Source: Corynebacterium doosanense CAU 212 = DSM 45436
Lineage (GTDB): Bacteria; Actinomycetota; Actinomycetes; Mycobacteriales; Mycobacteriaceae
DNA: 64,000 bases
Reading direction: 5' to 3'
NCBI RefSeq assembly: GCF_000767055.1
Contig: NZ_CP006764.1
Span: forward strand, 1,116,001 to 1,180,000
The position numbers and the translations under genes are program-made. Positions 55,329 through 64,000 of this stretch are shown one piece after another (positions within the stretch are counted from its first letter, which is position 1; each line of letters begins with the position of its first letter). The notes beneath the pieces are model-generated. The model was not told where the DNA came from, ran no database searches, and saw nothing but the letters and a program-made list of their open reading frames with translations.

Positions 55329-55789
55329 CGCGACCAGTCCCCGGAACGCCCGCCGGACTTGGCGGTGATGCGTGCGTCGCGGATGTAGGCGGTGCGGTCG
55401 ACGCCTTTGACCATGTCGATGACGGCGAGCGCCGCGACGGTGACGGCGGTGAGTGCCTCCATCTCCACGCCGGTGCGGTCGGCGGTGCGGACGGTGGCCT
55501 CGATGGCGACGTGGTCCTCGGCCAGCGTGAGTTCGACGGAGGCGCCGTGCACGCCGATGGTGTGGGCCAGCGGCAGCAGCTCGGGGACGCGTTTGGCGGC
55601 GGAGATGCCGGCGATGCGCGCGACGGCGAGGACGTCGCCCTTGGGGACGGTGCCGTCGCGTAGCGCGGCGAGGATGTCGGGGGAGCAGGCCACCTCTCCC
55701 TTCGCGGTGGCGGCGCGGACGGTGGGGGTCTTTTCGGTGACGTCGACCATGTAGGCGGAGCCGCGGTCGTTGAGGTGGGTGAATTTCAC
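55325..55789 (-). CDS. moaC: Cyclic pyranopterin monophosphate synthase MoaC
   Basis: Molybdenum cofactor enzyme of 154 residues that, with MoaA, converts GTP to cPMP. Conserved regions visible are KGDVLAVARIAGISAAKR, LLPLAHTIGV (equivalent to the PLCHP region; here PLAHT, so the usual Cys is absent) and VEMEALTAVTVAALAVIDM. Catalytic Lys/Asp sites appear in the MVKGVDR segment. It begins 15 bp after moeA stops. MoaD/MoaE are not in this window and must be elsewhere. Confidence 0.94.
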   Translation of the reverse strand: MKFTHLNDRGSAYMVDVTEKTPTVRAATAKGEVACSPDILAALRDGTVPKGDVLAVARIAGISAAKRVPELLPLAHTIGVHGASVELTLAEDHVAIEATVRTADRTGVEMEALTAVTVAALAVIDMVKGVDRTAYIRDARITAKSGGRSGDWSR

Positions 55790-55804
55790 GGTGGGAACCG
55801 CCTT

Positions 55805-56983
55805 CTAGTTTCGGGTGAGGATGATGTCGATGGTGTCGCCGCCGGCGATCACGGCCAGGCCGTCGGTACCGGCGAGGGAGGCGACCAGGTGCGAGGAGCC
55901 GCGGGAATGGAAGGGCTCGGCGGTGATCTCGCCGTCGAGGGTCAGCCGGACCGGCACGATCCGGGTGACGCCGCCCGCGGCGGGAAACGTATCGACGCCC
56001 CCGGCCAGCCGCACCCGCGACACCGGCCGGGTATCCCCGGCGAGCCTCCGCAGCACGGGCGCCACGAAGAGGTGGAAGGAGACGAAGGCGGCGACGGGGT
56101 TGCCGGGCAGGCAGAGCAGCGGCCGACCGTTCCACAGCCCGGCGCCCTGGGGTGAGCCGGGTCTCATGGCCACGGAGCCGAACCACATGTCATGGCCCGA
56201 GGTGACGGCCTTGACCACGTCGAAGGCGCCCGTCGATACGCCGCCGGAGGTGACAACCACATCGGCGGCGGTCGCGGCCTCGTCGAGCACGGTGCGGAAG
56301 TCGCCGTCGCGGTCCGAGGCGTGCAGCTGCAGCACGTCGGCGGCGCCGTTGGCGCGGGCCAGCGCGGCGAGCATGGGCAGGTTGGAGTCGGGGATATGGC
56401 CCTCGGCGAGCGGCTGGCCGGCGGGGATGAGCTCGTCGCCGGAGGAGATGACGGCGACGCGGGGGCGGGGATGGGTGTGTACCTCGGTGACACCTGCGGA
56501 GATGAGCGCGGCCAGCGCGCCGGCGTCGATGGGCGAGCCGGCGGCGAGGACAACATCGCCGGGGGAGGAGTTGTCCCCGCGGGGGCGGATGTGGCTGCGC
56601 CCGGAAAACGCGGGCGCGCGGACGGTGGCGGGCAGCGGGCCGGGGCCGGCGGGGTGGTCGGTGTCCTCGACGGGGATGACACAGTCACCGTCGGGCCCGA
56701 TCGGGGCACCGGTCATGATGCGGGCGGCCTCACCGGGTCCGAGGCGGACGGGGTGACCGCCGGCGGGGACATCGGCGACCACGCGCAGCTCACCGGGCAG
56801 GTCGGCACGGTGGGCGAGGAAACCGTCCATGGCGGAGTTGTCGAAGGGCGGCACGGCCAGGCGCGCGACGGCATCGACGGCCAGCGCAAATCCCGTTTCC
56901 GGGGGCATCGACCGGGCGGGCAGCGGGGAGACGAGCGAGGTGACAAAGGCCACGTGCTCGGCGATGGATCGGGGCACGGCCAC
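55805..56983 (-). CDS. moeA: Molybdopterin molybdenumtransferase MoeA
   Basis: Enzyme of 392 residues inserting molybdate into adenylated molybdopterin delivered by Mog. Signatures: PPFDNSAMDGFLAH (about residues 41-54), IMTGAPIGPDGDCVIPVED, and the MPT-binding VVTSGGVSTGAFDVV with PGNPVAAFVSF. GTG 56983 shares one base with the moaA TAG, and the MAVPRSIAEH start matches MoeA length. The molybdate imported by the nearby ModA-ModBC is its substrate. Confidence 0.94.
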   Translation of the reverse strand: MAVPRSIAEHVAFVTSLVSPLPARSMPPETGFALAVDAVARLAVPPFDNSAMDGFLAHRADLPGELRVVADVPAGGHPVRLGPGEAARIMTGAPIGPDGDCVIPVEDTDHPAGPGPLPATVRAPAFSGRSHIRPRGDNSSPGDVVLAAGSPIDAGALAALISAGVTEVHTHPRPRVAVISSGDELIPAGQPLAEGHIPDSNLPMLAALARANGAADVLQLHASDRDGDFRTVLDEAATAADVVVTSGGVSTGAFDVVKAVTSGHDMWFGSVAMRPGSPQGAGLWNGRPLLCLPGNPVAAFVSFHLFVAPVLRRLAGDTRPVSRVRLAGGVDTFPAAGGVTRIVPVRLTLDGEITAEPFHSRGSSHLVASLAGTDGLAVIAGGDTIDIILTRN

Positions 56984-58086
56984 TATCCGCCGATGGCGGA
57001 CATGGGGCGGTCCGGCTGGAGGAACCCGGGATCGTCGATGCCGTGGCCGGGTTTCTTGCGCCACATCGCGGCGGCCCAAAGGGCGCCGATCTCGTCGTCG
57101 GAGGCCCCGGAGCGCAGGAGCTCGCGCAGCGAGACCTCGTCGCCGGCGGCGGAGAACAGGCAGCTGCGGATCGCCCCGTCGGTGGTCAGGCGGGTGCGGT
57201 CGCAGTCGCCGCAGAACGGGTGGGAGACCGAGGCGATGACGCCGACCTCGCCGGAACGGGTGCCGTCGGTGACGTTCCACAGCGCGGCGGGGGCGGAACC
57301 GCGGGGCTTATCGACGGGCGAGAGCTCAAATTCCTCCGCCAAAGCATCAAGAATGTCCTGCGCCGTGATCATCTCCGCACGTTTCCACTGCGAGGGCGGT
57401 CCGAGCGGCATCTGTTCGATGAACCGCAGCTGCGCGCCGCGTTCCAGGCAGAACCTGGCCAGGTCACCGATGGAGTGGTCGTTGATCCCGGGCATGATCA
57501 CGGCGTTGACCTTGACGGGGGAGAGGCCGGCGGCGACCGCCGCGTCGATGGCGGCGATGGCGTCCGTCACCCGGTCGCGCCGGGTCAGGCGGGCGTAGAG
57601 CTCAGGGTCGACGGTGTCCAGGGAGATGTTCACCCGGTCCAGCCCCGCGTCCTTCAGGGCGTGCACCCGCCGGGCGAGGCCCATGCCGTTGGTGGTCATG
57701 GCCAGCTGGGGGGCCCTGCCCTCGTCGGTGCGCAGCCCCTTCGCCGCGGCGATGATCTTCTCCAGGGACTTGCGCAGGAGGGGCTCGCCGCCGGTGAAGC
57801 GGATCTGGCGGATGCCCAGTTTCTCCACGGCGATGGCGAGCAGGCGGATGGTCTCGTCGTCGTCGAGTGTCTGTTCCGTGGGCAGCCAGTCGAGTCCCTC
57901 GGCCGGCATGCAGTAGGTGCAGCGCAGGTTGCACCGGTCGGTGAGGCTGACACGCAAGTCGCGGGCGACGCGGCCGTAGGTGTCGGCCAGGGTTCTCGTC
58001 CCGTCCGCTGCGGCGGCGGGCAGGTCGGCCGGGAGCGCGGAGCTGCCCGGCATCGTCAGGGTCAGGGGAACGACAGTTTTACTCAT
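56983..58086 (-). CDS. moaA: GTP 3',8-cyclase MoaA
   Basis: Radical SAM enzyme of 367 residues starting cofactor synthesis from GTP. The N-terminal cluster box CNLRCTYCM and SAM-binding FTGGEPLLR are plain. The C-terminal second [4Fe-4S] site is in PFCGDCDRTRLTTDG with a later C (SCLFS). The C-terminal GG of the MoaA family (SAIGG) is intact. ATG 58086 was used; GTG 58092 is an alternative. It starts about 7 bp after the ligase gene, in the same operon. Confidence 0.95.
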   Translation of the reverse strand: MSKTVVPLTLTMPGSSALPADLPAAAADGTRTLADTYGRVARDLRVSLTDRCNLRCTYCMPAEGLDWLPTEQTLDDDETIRLLAIAVEKLGIRQIRFTGGEPLLRKSLEKIIAAAKGLRTDEGRAPQLAMTTNGMGLARRVHALKDAGLDRVNISLDTVDPELYARLTRRDRVTDAIAAIDAAVAAGLSPVKVNAVIMPGINDHSIGDLARFCLERGAQLRFIEQMPLGPPSQWKRAEMITAQDILDALAEEFELSPVDKPRGSAPAALWNVTDGTRSGEVGVIASVSHPFCGDCDRTRLTTDGAIRSCLFSAAGDEVSLRELLRSGASDDEIGALWAAAMWRKKPGHGIDDPGFLQPDRPMSAIGG

Positions 58087-58093
58087 TGCCACT

Positions 58094-59800
58094 TCATCGT
58101 AGCTGCTTCGATTCTCCGGGCCCCCGGAGCTTCACTATCTCGAGTTCGTCCCCGGCGAGATGCGAGCGCAGATCCTTCTTGTCGAACTTGTCCACGGAGG
58201 TCTTGTCGATGTGGTCGACGAACGACCAGTACTCGGGGACCATCCAGTTGGGCAGCTGCGAGCGCACGGTTGCCCGGATCGCCTCGGCGGTCTCGGCGGT
58301 GGGCGGGACGCCGTCGTGAAGCACGGTGACGGCGAGGGGGCGCTCACCCCATTTCTTGTCGGGCATGCCGATCACCGCGCATTCGACGACCTCGTCGGCC
58401 TCCATGATGACGTTCTCCAGCTGGGCGGAGTAGATCCACTCGCCGCCCGAGCGGATGACGTCCCGCGCGCGGTCAGAGATGACCAGGAAGCCGTCGGAGG
58501 TGACCGAGCCGACGTCGCCGGTGCGCAGCCATCCGTCGGCGGTGAACTTCTCGTCCCCGCCGGAGCCGTCGGGGATGTTCTCGCCGCGGAACTCGTCGAC
58601 GGCGTCGGAGCGCAGGTAGGAGGCGGCGACGAGGTTGCCGCGCACCTGGATTTCCCCCTGGTTCCGGTCGGTGGAGGCGACCACTGCGCCGTCGTGCACC
58701 ACGCGGTACTCCAGCGAGGGGGCGAAGCGGCCCTGTGAGCTGCGGTAGACCATGCGTGCCTCGCCCGAGGCCCCGGAGGGCGGCCGAGCAACGGTGCCCA
58801 CGGTGGAGGTCTCCGTCATGCCCCAGACGTGCACGATGTCCACGCCGTAGCGCTCCTCCCAGATCTTGATGAGCGATGGCGACGCCGGGGAGCCGCCCAC
58901 GTAGATCTCCGTGAGCGACATGCGCGAGGGTGGTTCGTGCAGGTAGTGCACCATGAGCTGGGTCCACAGCGAGGGCACGCCGTGGGCGACACGCGGGTGG
59001 GTCGCCTCGATGATCTTGGCCAGGGTGGGGGCGGAGACGTCGGCGTCGGGAAGCACGAGCGGAGTGCCCGACATAAACGCCGCGAAGGGGATTCCCCAGC
59101 TGAGCACGTGATAGATGGGCACGCCGCAGAGGAAGGTCTCGCCGTGGGTCACGGCCAGCGAGTCCGTCGTGCGCAGCGACATGGCCTGCAGATACACCGA
59201 GCGCTGCGAGTACGCGACACCCTTCGGCGGGCCCGTCGTGCCGGTGGAGTAGCAGATCGCGGCGGCCGCGTGTTCGTCCTGGGCGGGCCAGTCGAGGGCG
59301 GTGGAACGGTCGTCGAGAAGCGCCTCATAGGAGTGCACCGGAACCCCGGCGATCTCCGCGGGGACGTCGCCGGTGCCGATGACGGCTACGGCGCGTATCG
59401 ACGGCGTATCCACCAGCACCTGCTCCAACTGACCGAGGAGGCGGAGATCAGCGACGATGACCTCGATCTCTGCGTGGCGGATGATGTGGCTGATCTGGTC
59501 GTTCATCAGCTGCTTGTTCAGCGGGGTGAACACCGCCTCCATGGCGCTGACCCCGAACATCACCTCGAGGTGCTCCGCGCAGTTGTACATGAAGGAGCCG
59601 ACGCGCTGGTCCCCGGTGATTCCCAGATCATCGCGCAGTGCGTGGGCCAGGGCGGCGGCGCGGGCGGCGATCTCGCGGAACGTCGTGGTCTGCGGGCCGT
59701 CGACGGACCAGGTGGTCACCACCGTGTTGCCGTGGACGGTTGCCCCGTAGTCGAGAATCCGGGCAATCGACAAGGGGATGTCCTGCATCGTCGAAAGCAT
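58094..59800 (-). CDS. Fatty-acyl-CoA ligase (AMP-binding)
   Basis: Acyl-adenylate-forming enzyme of 568 residues. The P-loop YSTGTTGPPKGVAYSQR (about 186-202), WGMTETS (A5 core), GWLRTGDVG and the C-terminal lysine in DKTSVDKFDKKDLR are all present. It resembles medium/long-chain fatty-acyl-CoA ligases (FadD family). The substrate chain length is not readable. It lies directly before moaA, an odd partner for cofactor synthesis, though the same adjacency is what I recall in C. glutamicum. ATG 59800 was chosen; ATG 59788 is an alternative. Confidence 0.93.
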   Translation of the reverse strand: MLSTMQDIPLSIARILDYGATVHGNTVVTTWSVDGPQTTTFREIAARAAALAHALRDDLGITGDQRVGSFMYNCAEHLEVMFGVSAMEAVFTPLNKQLMNDQISHIIRHAEIEVIVADLRLLGQLEQVLVDTPSIRAVAVIGTGDVPAEIAGVPVHSYEALLDDRSTALDWPAQDEHAAAAICYSTGTTGPPKGVAYSQRSVYLQAMSLRTTDSLAVTHGETFLCGVPIYHVLSWGIPFAAFMSGTPLVLPDADVSAPTLAKIIEATHPRVAHGVPSLWTQLMVHYLHEPPSRMSLTEIYVGGSPASPSLIKIWEERYGVDIVHVWGMTETSTVGTVARPPSGASGEARMVYRSSQGRFAPSLEYRVVHDGAVVASTDRNQGEIQVRGNLVAASYLRSDAVDEFRGENIPDGSGGDEKFTADGWLRTGDVGSVTSDGFLVISDRARDVIRSGGEWIYSAQLENVIMEADEVVECAVIGMPDKKWGERPLAVTVLHDGVPPTAETAEAIRATVRSQLPNWMVPEYWSFVDHIDKTSVDKFDKKDLRSHLAGDELEIVKLRGPGESKQLR

Positions 59801-59850
59801 GCGTCCCACTCTAGCCTCCCCCTCGGGCCGGATCGACGGGGCCGGTGCGC

Positions 59851-59856
59851 TACACT
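59851..59856 (+). promoter_or_regulatory. Possible -10 box of rho with a ~220-nt leader
   Basis: TACACT fits TANANT and lies 230 bp before the rho GTG. If used, the leader would be about 220 nt. Long rho leaders with Rho-dependent autoregulation are known in enterobacteria; here this is only a suggestion. The leader has no strong hairpin-plus-T-run. Confidence 0.4.
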
Positions 59857-60085
59857 TGTCCGCGATCGACGATGACGCCGCGTCGCACGCCCCGAAGAAA
59901 TCCCGGGTGTCGACGTCACCGGCCCTCGGTCGCCCGCATTCCTCTTCTCCCTCGCCACACGTGACGTGTCGCCCGTGGAGAGAGACATCATTGAACCCAA
60001 CGCTTCCCCGCGCGCTGCACCCAGGCACGCCGTGTCGAGCTGTGCTGACACCCATCGCCGGCGGCGAAGCAACGAAAGGAAATCC

Positions 60086-61924
60086 GTGAGCGAAACGGAC
60101 AACAGGGACCTGAGCACCCTCAAGCTGCCGGAACTGCGCAAGCTTGCAGCGGAGAAAGGTCTCAAGGGGGTCTCCGCCCTGCGCAAGGGCGAGCTGATCA
60201 CCGCCATCCAGACCGGATCCGTCCCCGCCAAGGCCCGGGAGGCCGCTGCGGCGGCCGCCGCGGCCGCCGAGGATGAGCGTCCCGCAGAGCGCTCCGCCGA
60301 GCGGGCGCCGGAACAGCCCTCCGGTCAGGAGAACCGCCCCTCCACCTCGGAGGACAACGACGAGCGTTATGTCGAGTCCCGCTCGCAGGCACGTCGCGCC
60401 CGGCGCAACCGCGCCCGCCAGAACGAGGACGGCGAGGGACGTCGGGATCAGGACCAGGATCGGGGCCAGGATTCTGAGCAGCAGCAGCAGAACCAGAACC
60501 AGGACCAGGGTTCGGACAACCGGGACCGCGACAGGGACCGGGACCGCACCAGCAACAACCGTAACCACCAGCAGAATCGCCAGGGTGACGACGACGAGCA
60601 GGGTGGCGGTGGGCGCCGCGGGCGACGCAACCGCCGCAACCGGCGAAATCGCGGTGGTGACGGCCAGGGCGACAACCAGAACCAGGGACAGAACCAGAAC
60701 CACCACCAGAACCAGAACCAGGGTCAGCAGCAGCACGCCGACCAGAACGACCAGCTCCAGGACGTCGCCGGCATCCTCGACGTGGTCGACGCCAACGCCG
60801 CGTTCCTGCGCACGACCGGTTACAAGGCCGGCCAGGCGGACCTGTTTGTCAACAACAACCTGGTCAAGCGCTACGACCTGCGCTCCGGTGACGCCATCAC
60901 CGGCCAGGTGAAGATGAACGGTGGCGCCCAGACCCACGGCAACGGCCGCAACCGCAAGAAGTACAACGCGCTGACCCGGGTGGACACGATCAACGGCATG
61001 AACCCGGAGGAGTCCAGGCGTCGACCGGAGTTCCACAAACTCACTCCGCTGTATCCGAACCAGCGCCTGCGCCTGGAGACGGAGCCGAACATCCTCACCA
61101 CGCGTGTCATCGACCTGGTCATGCCCATCGGCAAGGGCCAGCGCGCGCTCATCGTCTCCCCGCCGAAGGCCGGTAAGACGACGATCATGCAGAACATCGC
61201 CAACGCGATCTCCCGCAACAACCCGGAATGCCACCTCATGGTCGTGCTCGTCGACGAGCGTCCCGAGGAGGTCACGGACATGCAGCGTTCCGTCAACGGC
61301 GAGGTCATCGCCTCGACGTTCGACCGCCCGCCGTCCGAGCACACCGCCGTCGCGGAGTTGGCCATCGAGCGAGCCAAGCGTCTGGTGGAGATGGGCAAGG
61401 ACGTTGTCGTCTTGCTCGACTCCATCACCCGCCTGGGCCGCGCGTACAACAACTCCTCGCCCGCGTCCGGCCGCATCCTCTCCGGTGGCGTGGACTCCAA
61501 CGCGCTCTACCCGCCGAAACGTTTCCTCGGCGCCGCGCGCAACATCGAGAACGGTGGTTCGCTGACCATCATCGCCACGGCAATGGTGGAGACGGGTTCC
61601 GCCGGCGACACGGTCATCTTCGAGGAGTTCAAGGGCACCGGCAACGCCGAGCTCAAGCTCGACCGCAAGATCTCCGAGCGCCGTGTCTTCCCGGCCGTCG
61701 ACGTCAATCCGTCGGGCACCCGTAAGGACGAGCTGCTGATCGTCCCGGAGGAGGCGCGCATCATGCACAAGCTGCGCCGCATCCTCGCTGCGCTGGACTC
61801 GCAGCAGGCTATCGACCTACTGATCAAGCAGCTGAAGAAGACCAAGACCAACGGTGAATTCCTCATGCAGGTCGCCTCCAGCGCGCCGATGGCCGCCGAC
61901 GAGGACACCGAGGAGTACAGCTAA
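60086..61924 (+). CDS. rho: Transcription termination factor Rho
   Basis: Hexameric RNA-dependent ATPase of 612 residues. The N-terminal helical domain ([20 protein letters not shown]) is followed by a ~180-residue low-complexity insert (about 45-224) rich in Arg, Asn, Gln and Asp. The primary RNA-binding domain starts near [20 protein letters not shown]. The ATPase has Walker [20 protein letters not shown] (R-loop region) and [20 protein letters not shown]. Inserts of this type are known in actinobacterial Rho. GTG 60086 was chosen: GAAAGGA lies 5 bases before it. The TAA overlaps the prfA ATG. Confidence 0.96.
   Translation: MSETDNRDLSTLKLPELRKLAAEKGLKGVSALRKGELITAIQTGSVPAKAREAAAAAAAAAEDERPAERSAERAPEQPSGQENRPSTSEDNDERYVESRSQARRARRNRARQNEDGEGRRDQDQDRGQDSEQQQQNQNQDQGSDNRDRDRDRDRTSNNRNHQQNRQGDDDEQGGGGRRGRRNRRNRRNRGGDGQGDNQNQGQNQNHHQNQNQGQQQHADQNDQLQDVAGILDVVDANAAFLRTTGYKAGQADLFVNNNLVKRYDLRSGDAITGQVKMNGGAQTHGNGRNRKKYNALTRVDTINGMNPEESRRRPEFHKLTPLYPNQRLRLETEPNILTTRVIDLVMPIGKGQRALIVSPPKAGKTTIMQNIANAISRNNPECHLMVVLVDERPEEVTDMQRSVNGEVIASTFDRPPSEHTAVAELAIERAKRLVEMGKDVVVLLDSITRLGRAYNNSSPASGRILSGGVDSNALYPPKRFLGAARNIENGGSLTIIATAMVETGSAGDTVIFEEFKGTGNAELKLDRKISERRVFPAVDVNPSGTRKDELLIVPEEARIMHKLRRILAALDSQQAIDLLIKQLKKTKTNGEFLMQVASSAPMAADEDTEEYS
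60450..60745 (+). repeat. Low-complexity repeat coding for Rho Q/N/R insert
   Basis: Imperfect copies of AACCAGAACCAGGA and GACCGGGACCG strings encode NQNQ and RDRD runs, and a third block encodes [10 protein letters not shown]. This DNA is prone to slippage, and the insert length is expected to vary between relatives. Confidence 0.8.
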
Positions 61925-62997
61925 TGGCCAAGGACGTTTCCCTCGTCGACGACGTCGTCTCCGAGTACCAGGGCATCGAGGCCCAGATGGCCGACCCGGA
62001 GACCACGGGCGACCAGACGCTGTTCCGCAAGCTCTCCAAGCGCTACGCGGAGCTGCAGCCGATCATCAACGCCAACGCCGCGCTGGAGACGGCGCGCGGT
62101 GACCTCGAGGCCGCCCGCGAGATGGCCTACGAGGACTACGAGTTCGCCGAAGAGGCCAAGCGCCTCGAGGTCGAGGTCGTGGACCTGGAGGAGAAGCTCG
62201 CCGATCTGCTCGCCCCCCGCGACGAGCAGGACAGCGAGGACATCATCATGGAGATCAAGGCCGGTGCGGGCGGCGAGGAGGCCGCGCTGTTCGCCGGCGA
62301 TCTCGCCCGGATGTACCAGCGTTTCGTGGAGAAGAACGGCTTCACCTGGAACGTGCTCGACGCCGCGGAGTCCGATCTCGGCGGCGTGAAGGACATGACC
62401 GTGTCCATCAAGTCGAAGACCCCGTCCCGCGACGGCGCCTGGAGCGTGTTCAAGTTCGAGGGCGGCGTGCACCGGGTCCAGCGTGTTCCCGTGACGGAGT
62501 CGCAGGGACGCATCCAGACCTCGGCCGCCGGCGTATTTGTCTTCCCCGAGCCGGACGAGCTGGAGAGTGTGGACATCGACGAGAAGGACATCCGCGTCGA
62601 CGTCTACCGTTCCTCCGGCAAGGGCGGCCAGGGCGTGAACACCACGGACTCCGCGGTGCGCCTGACCCACCTGCCCACGGGCCTGGTGGTGACCTGCCAG
62701 AACGAACGCTCGCAGATCCAGAACAAGGCGCGTGCCATGCAGGTGCTGCAGGCGCGGTTGGACCAGATGGAGCGCGACAAGGTGGACGCGGAGGCGGCCG
62801 AGGGCCGCGCAGCCCAGGTGCGCACTATGGACCGCTCCGAGCGCATCCGCACCTACAACTGGCCGGAGAACCGCATCTCCGACCACCGCATCAACTACAA
62901 GTCCAACAATCTCGACGCCGTGCTCAACGGCCAGATGGACGAACTGCTCACGGCGCTGCGTGCGGCCGAACGCGCGGAGCGCCTCGAGTCCGAATGA
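61924..62997 (+). CDS. prfA: Peptide chain release factor 1
   Basis: Class I release factor of 357 residues recognising UAA and UAG. The GGQ motif lies in [11 protein letters not shown], and the codon-reading tripeptide in [10 protein letters not shown] (PVT, equivalent to PxT). [14 protein letters not shown] begins the central domain. Its ATG overlaps the rho stop, and its stop overlaps prmC, whose product methylates the GGQ glutamine. The amber stop in the phosphoesterase gene at 15543 would be read by this factor. Confidence 0.97.
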   Translation: MAKDVSLVDDVVSEYQGIEAQMADPETTGDQTLFRKLSKRYAELQPIINANAALETARGDLEAAREMAYEDYEFAEEAKRLEVEVVDLEEKLADLLAPRDEQDSEDIIMEIKAGAGGEEAALFAGDLARMYQRFVEKNGFTWNVLDAAESDLGGVKDMTVSIKSKTPSRDGAWSVFKFEGGVHRVQRVPVTESQGRIQTSAAGVFVFPEPDELESVDIDEKDIRVDVYRSSGKGGQGVNTTDSAVRLTHLPTGLVVTCQNERSQIQNKARAMQVLQARLDQMERDKVDAEAAEGRAAQVRTMDRSERIRTYNWPENRISDHRINYKSNNLDAVLNGQMDELLTALRAAERAERLESE

Positions 62998-63812
62998 TGC
63001 TGCGCCAGGCACTCGCCGACGCCGCAGCCCGGCTCGCCGCGGCCGGCGTCGACTCCCCGGATGTCGACGCCCGGCTCATCGCCGCGCACCTGGCCGGCAC
63101 CGGCCCGCTGGGCCTCGACCTGCGCGGCGACGTTCCCGCAGGCTTCTGGGATCTGCTCGCCCGCCGCGAGGCCCGCGAGCCCCTGCAGCACGTGCTCGGC
63201 ACGGCCCCCTTCGGCCACCTCGACATCGCGGTCGGCCCCGGGGTGTTCATCCCGCGGCCGGAGACCGAGGTGCTGGCGGACTGGGCGGTGAAAAAATTAT
63301 CGCTTATCGACGCCGCCTCCCCGGTGGTCGTCGATCTCTGCACCGGCAGTGGAGCGATAGCCCAGTACATCGCCTCGCTGGTTCCGGCGGCCCGGGTGAC
63401 GGGCGTCGAGAAGCAAGCCCCTGCTCTTGACTACGCGAGGCGCAATGCGCCTGCCGTGACTGTTGTGCAGGGAGATGTCACCGAGGCGATTCTTCCCGAG
63501 CTCGCCGGCACGGTGGATCTGGTGGTGAGCAACCCGCCCTACGTCCCCGAGGACGCGGGCCTGCAGCCCGAGGTCTACGCGGACCCGCACGTGGCGGTTT
63601 TTGCCGGGCAGGACGGGATGGAGGTCATAGTCAAGATGACACCCTTGATTTACCGGCTACTCAAGCCGGGTGGCCTCGTCGGCATCGAACACGACGACAC
63701 CACCTCCGACGCGGTCCAGGCCACGTTGCGGGACGCGGGATTCACGGATGTGGCGCCCCTGCGCGACCTCAGTGGCCGTGCCCGGTTTGTCACCGCACGT
63801 AAGGTGACATGA
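62994..63812 (+). CDS. prmC: Release factor glutamine methyltransferase
   Basis: SAM-dependent methyltransferase of 272 residues modifying the GGQ Gln of release factors. Motifs: [11 protein letters not shown], the SAM loop [12 protein letters not shown], and the catalytic NPPYVPE (about residue 180). The N-terminal helical domain binds the release factor. The ATG is inside the prfA stop (ATGA), a tight operon. A 27-bp gap leads to the Sua5-type gene. Confidence 0.96.
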   Translation: MMLRQALADAAARLAAAGVDSPDVDARLIAAHLAGTGPLGLDLRGDVPAGFWDLLARREAREPLQHVLGTAPFGHLDIAVGPGVFIPRPETEVLADWAVKKLSLIDAASPVVVDLCTGSGAIAQYIASLVPAARVTGVEKQAPALDYARRNAPAVTVVQGDVTEAILPELAGTVDLVVSNPPYVPEDAGLQPEVYADPHVAVFAGQDGMEVIVKMTPLIYRLLKPGGLVGIEHDDTTSDAVQATLRDAGFTDVAPLRDLSGRARFVTARKVT

Positions 63813-63839
63813 GAGAAACAACGAGTAAAGGATGAGCCA

Positions 63840-64000
63840 GTGAGCAAGATCTACTCCTGCGCCGAAGCCCAGGGCCGCGAGGCCGGGCTGCGCCAGGCCA
63901 CCGACGCGGTGAAGGCGGGTCGACTCGTCGTCCTGCCCACCGACACGGTGTACGGCCTGGGTTGCGACGCCTTCGACAACGACGCCGTCGCTAACCTCCT
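63840..64000 (+). CDS. Sua5/YrdC (TsaC) threonylcarbamoyl-AMP synthase, 5' part
   Basis: Start of a gene for the enzyme making threonylcarbamoyl-AMP, used for t6A37 on tRNAs that read ANN codons. The visible 53 residues include LVVLPTDTVYGLGCDAF, the classic YrdC nucleotide-site signature. GTG 63840 is preceded by AAAGGA at a good distance. The gene continues beyond the window. The order prfA-prmC-sua5 is widespread in actinobacteria. Confidence 0.93.
   Translation, partial: MSKIYSCAEAQGREAGLRQATDAVKAGRLVVLPTDTVYGLGCDAFDNDAVANL

Noticed and set aside
60450..60745. CRISPR-like or mobile repeat in rho
   Set aside because: Repeats are irregular, in frame and encode the Q/N/R insert; there are no spacers of constant length.
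58094..61768. Reading the acyl-CoA ligase frame upstream to 1224 codons
   Set aside because: Beyond 59800 the frame runs antisense through rho and has no similarity; the ligase starts at 59800.

Overview
The window looks like chromosomal DNA from a high-GC Corynebacterium. The support is gene order: putP, a yceI/MarR pair, a pspC-like gene, argS-lysA-hom-thrB, arnR with narKGHJI, mog, mobA-moaC-moeA-moaA, a fatty-acyl-CoA ligase, then rho-prfA-prmC-sua5. From memory this is the order in the Corynebacterium glutamicum cg13xx region; no database was consulted. Codon use is GC-rich throughout, -10 boxes are of the TANANT type, and GTG starts are frequent. The species cannot be named from the sequence. 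lutABC, a formamidase operon and an in-operon molybdate transporter are accessory content.

Layout. 1-12.1 kb is accessory: an ABC exporter cut by the window edge, a membrane-associated protein, a type-B carboxylesterase, a YbjN-like acidic protein, an fmdB-fmdA (formamidase) unit with a structured leader, a shikimate-dehydrogenase-like paralogue, an MFS exporter facing a palindromic operator, a mini L7/L12-like membrane protein, and two related lipoproteins, the second frameshifted. 12.5-19.2 kb holds a DEAD-box RNA helicase with a disordered Asn-rich head and RGG-like tail, a Tat-exported metallophosphoesterase interrupted by an amber codon, a membrane protein, a DUF1524-type nuclease and putP.

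19.3-27.0 kb is a compact four-gene unit: SNF2 ATPase, SWIM zinc-finger protein, SbcD-like phosphoesterase and an SMC/SbcC-like ATPase with a beta-rich insert but no zinc hook. This is the most likely place for an under-described DNA-processing machine. A two-component system, the yceI/MarR divergent pair, a PspC protein, tRNA-Arg(CCG) and a secreted alpha/beta hydrolase follow. 32.8-35.8 kb is lutABC for L-lactate oxidation, divergent from argS-lysA and hom-thrB.

41.2-52.9 kb is one leftward eight-gene array: narK-narG-narH-narJ-narI-modA-modBC-arnR. It joins nitrate respiration, molybdate import and the probable Fe-S regulator. Divergent and next to it lie mog and, further on, a leftward moaA-moeA-moaC-mobA operon, so transporter, cofactor synthesis and molybdoenzyme sit together. 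A near-palindrome found between narK and mog recurs upstream of lutA. The right end is translation/termination housekeeping: rho with a long Q/N/R-rich insert, prfA, prmC and the start of a Sua5/YrdC gene.
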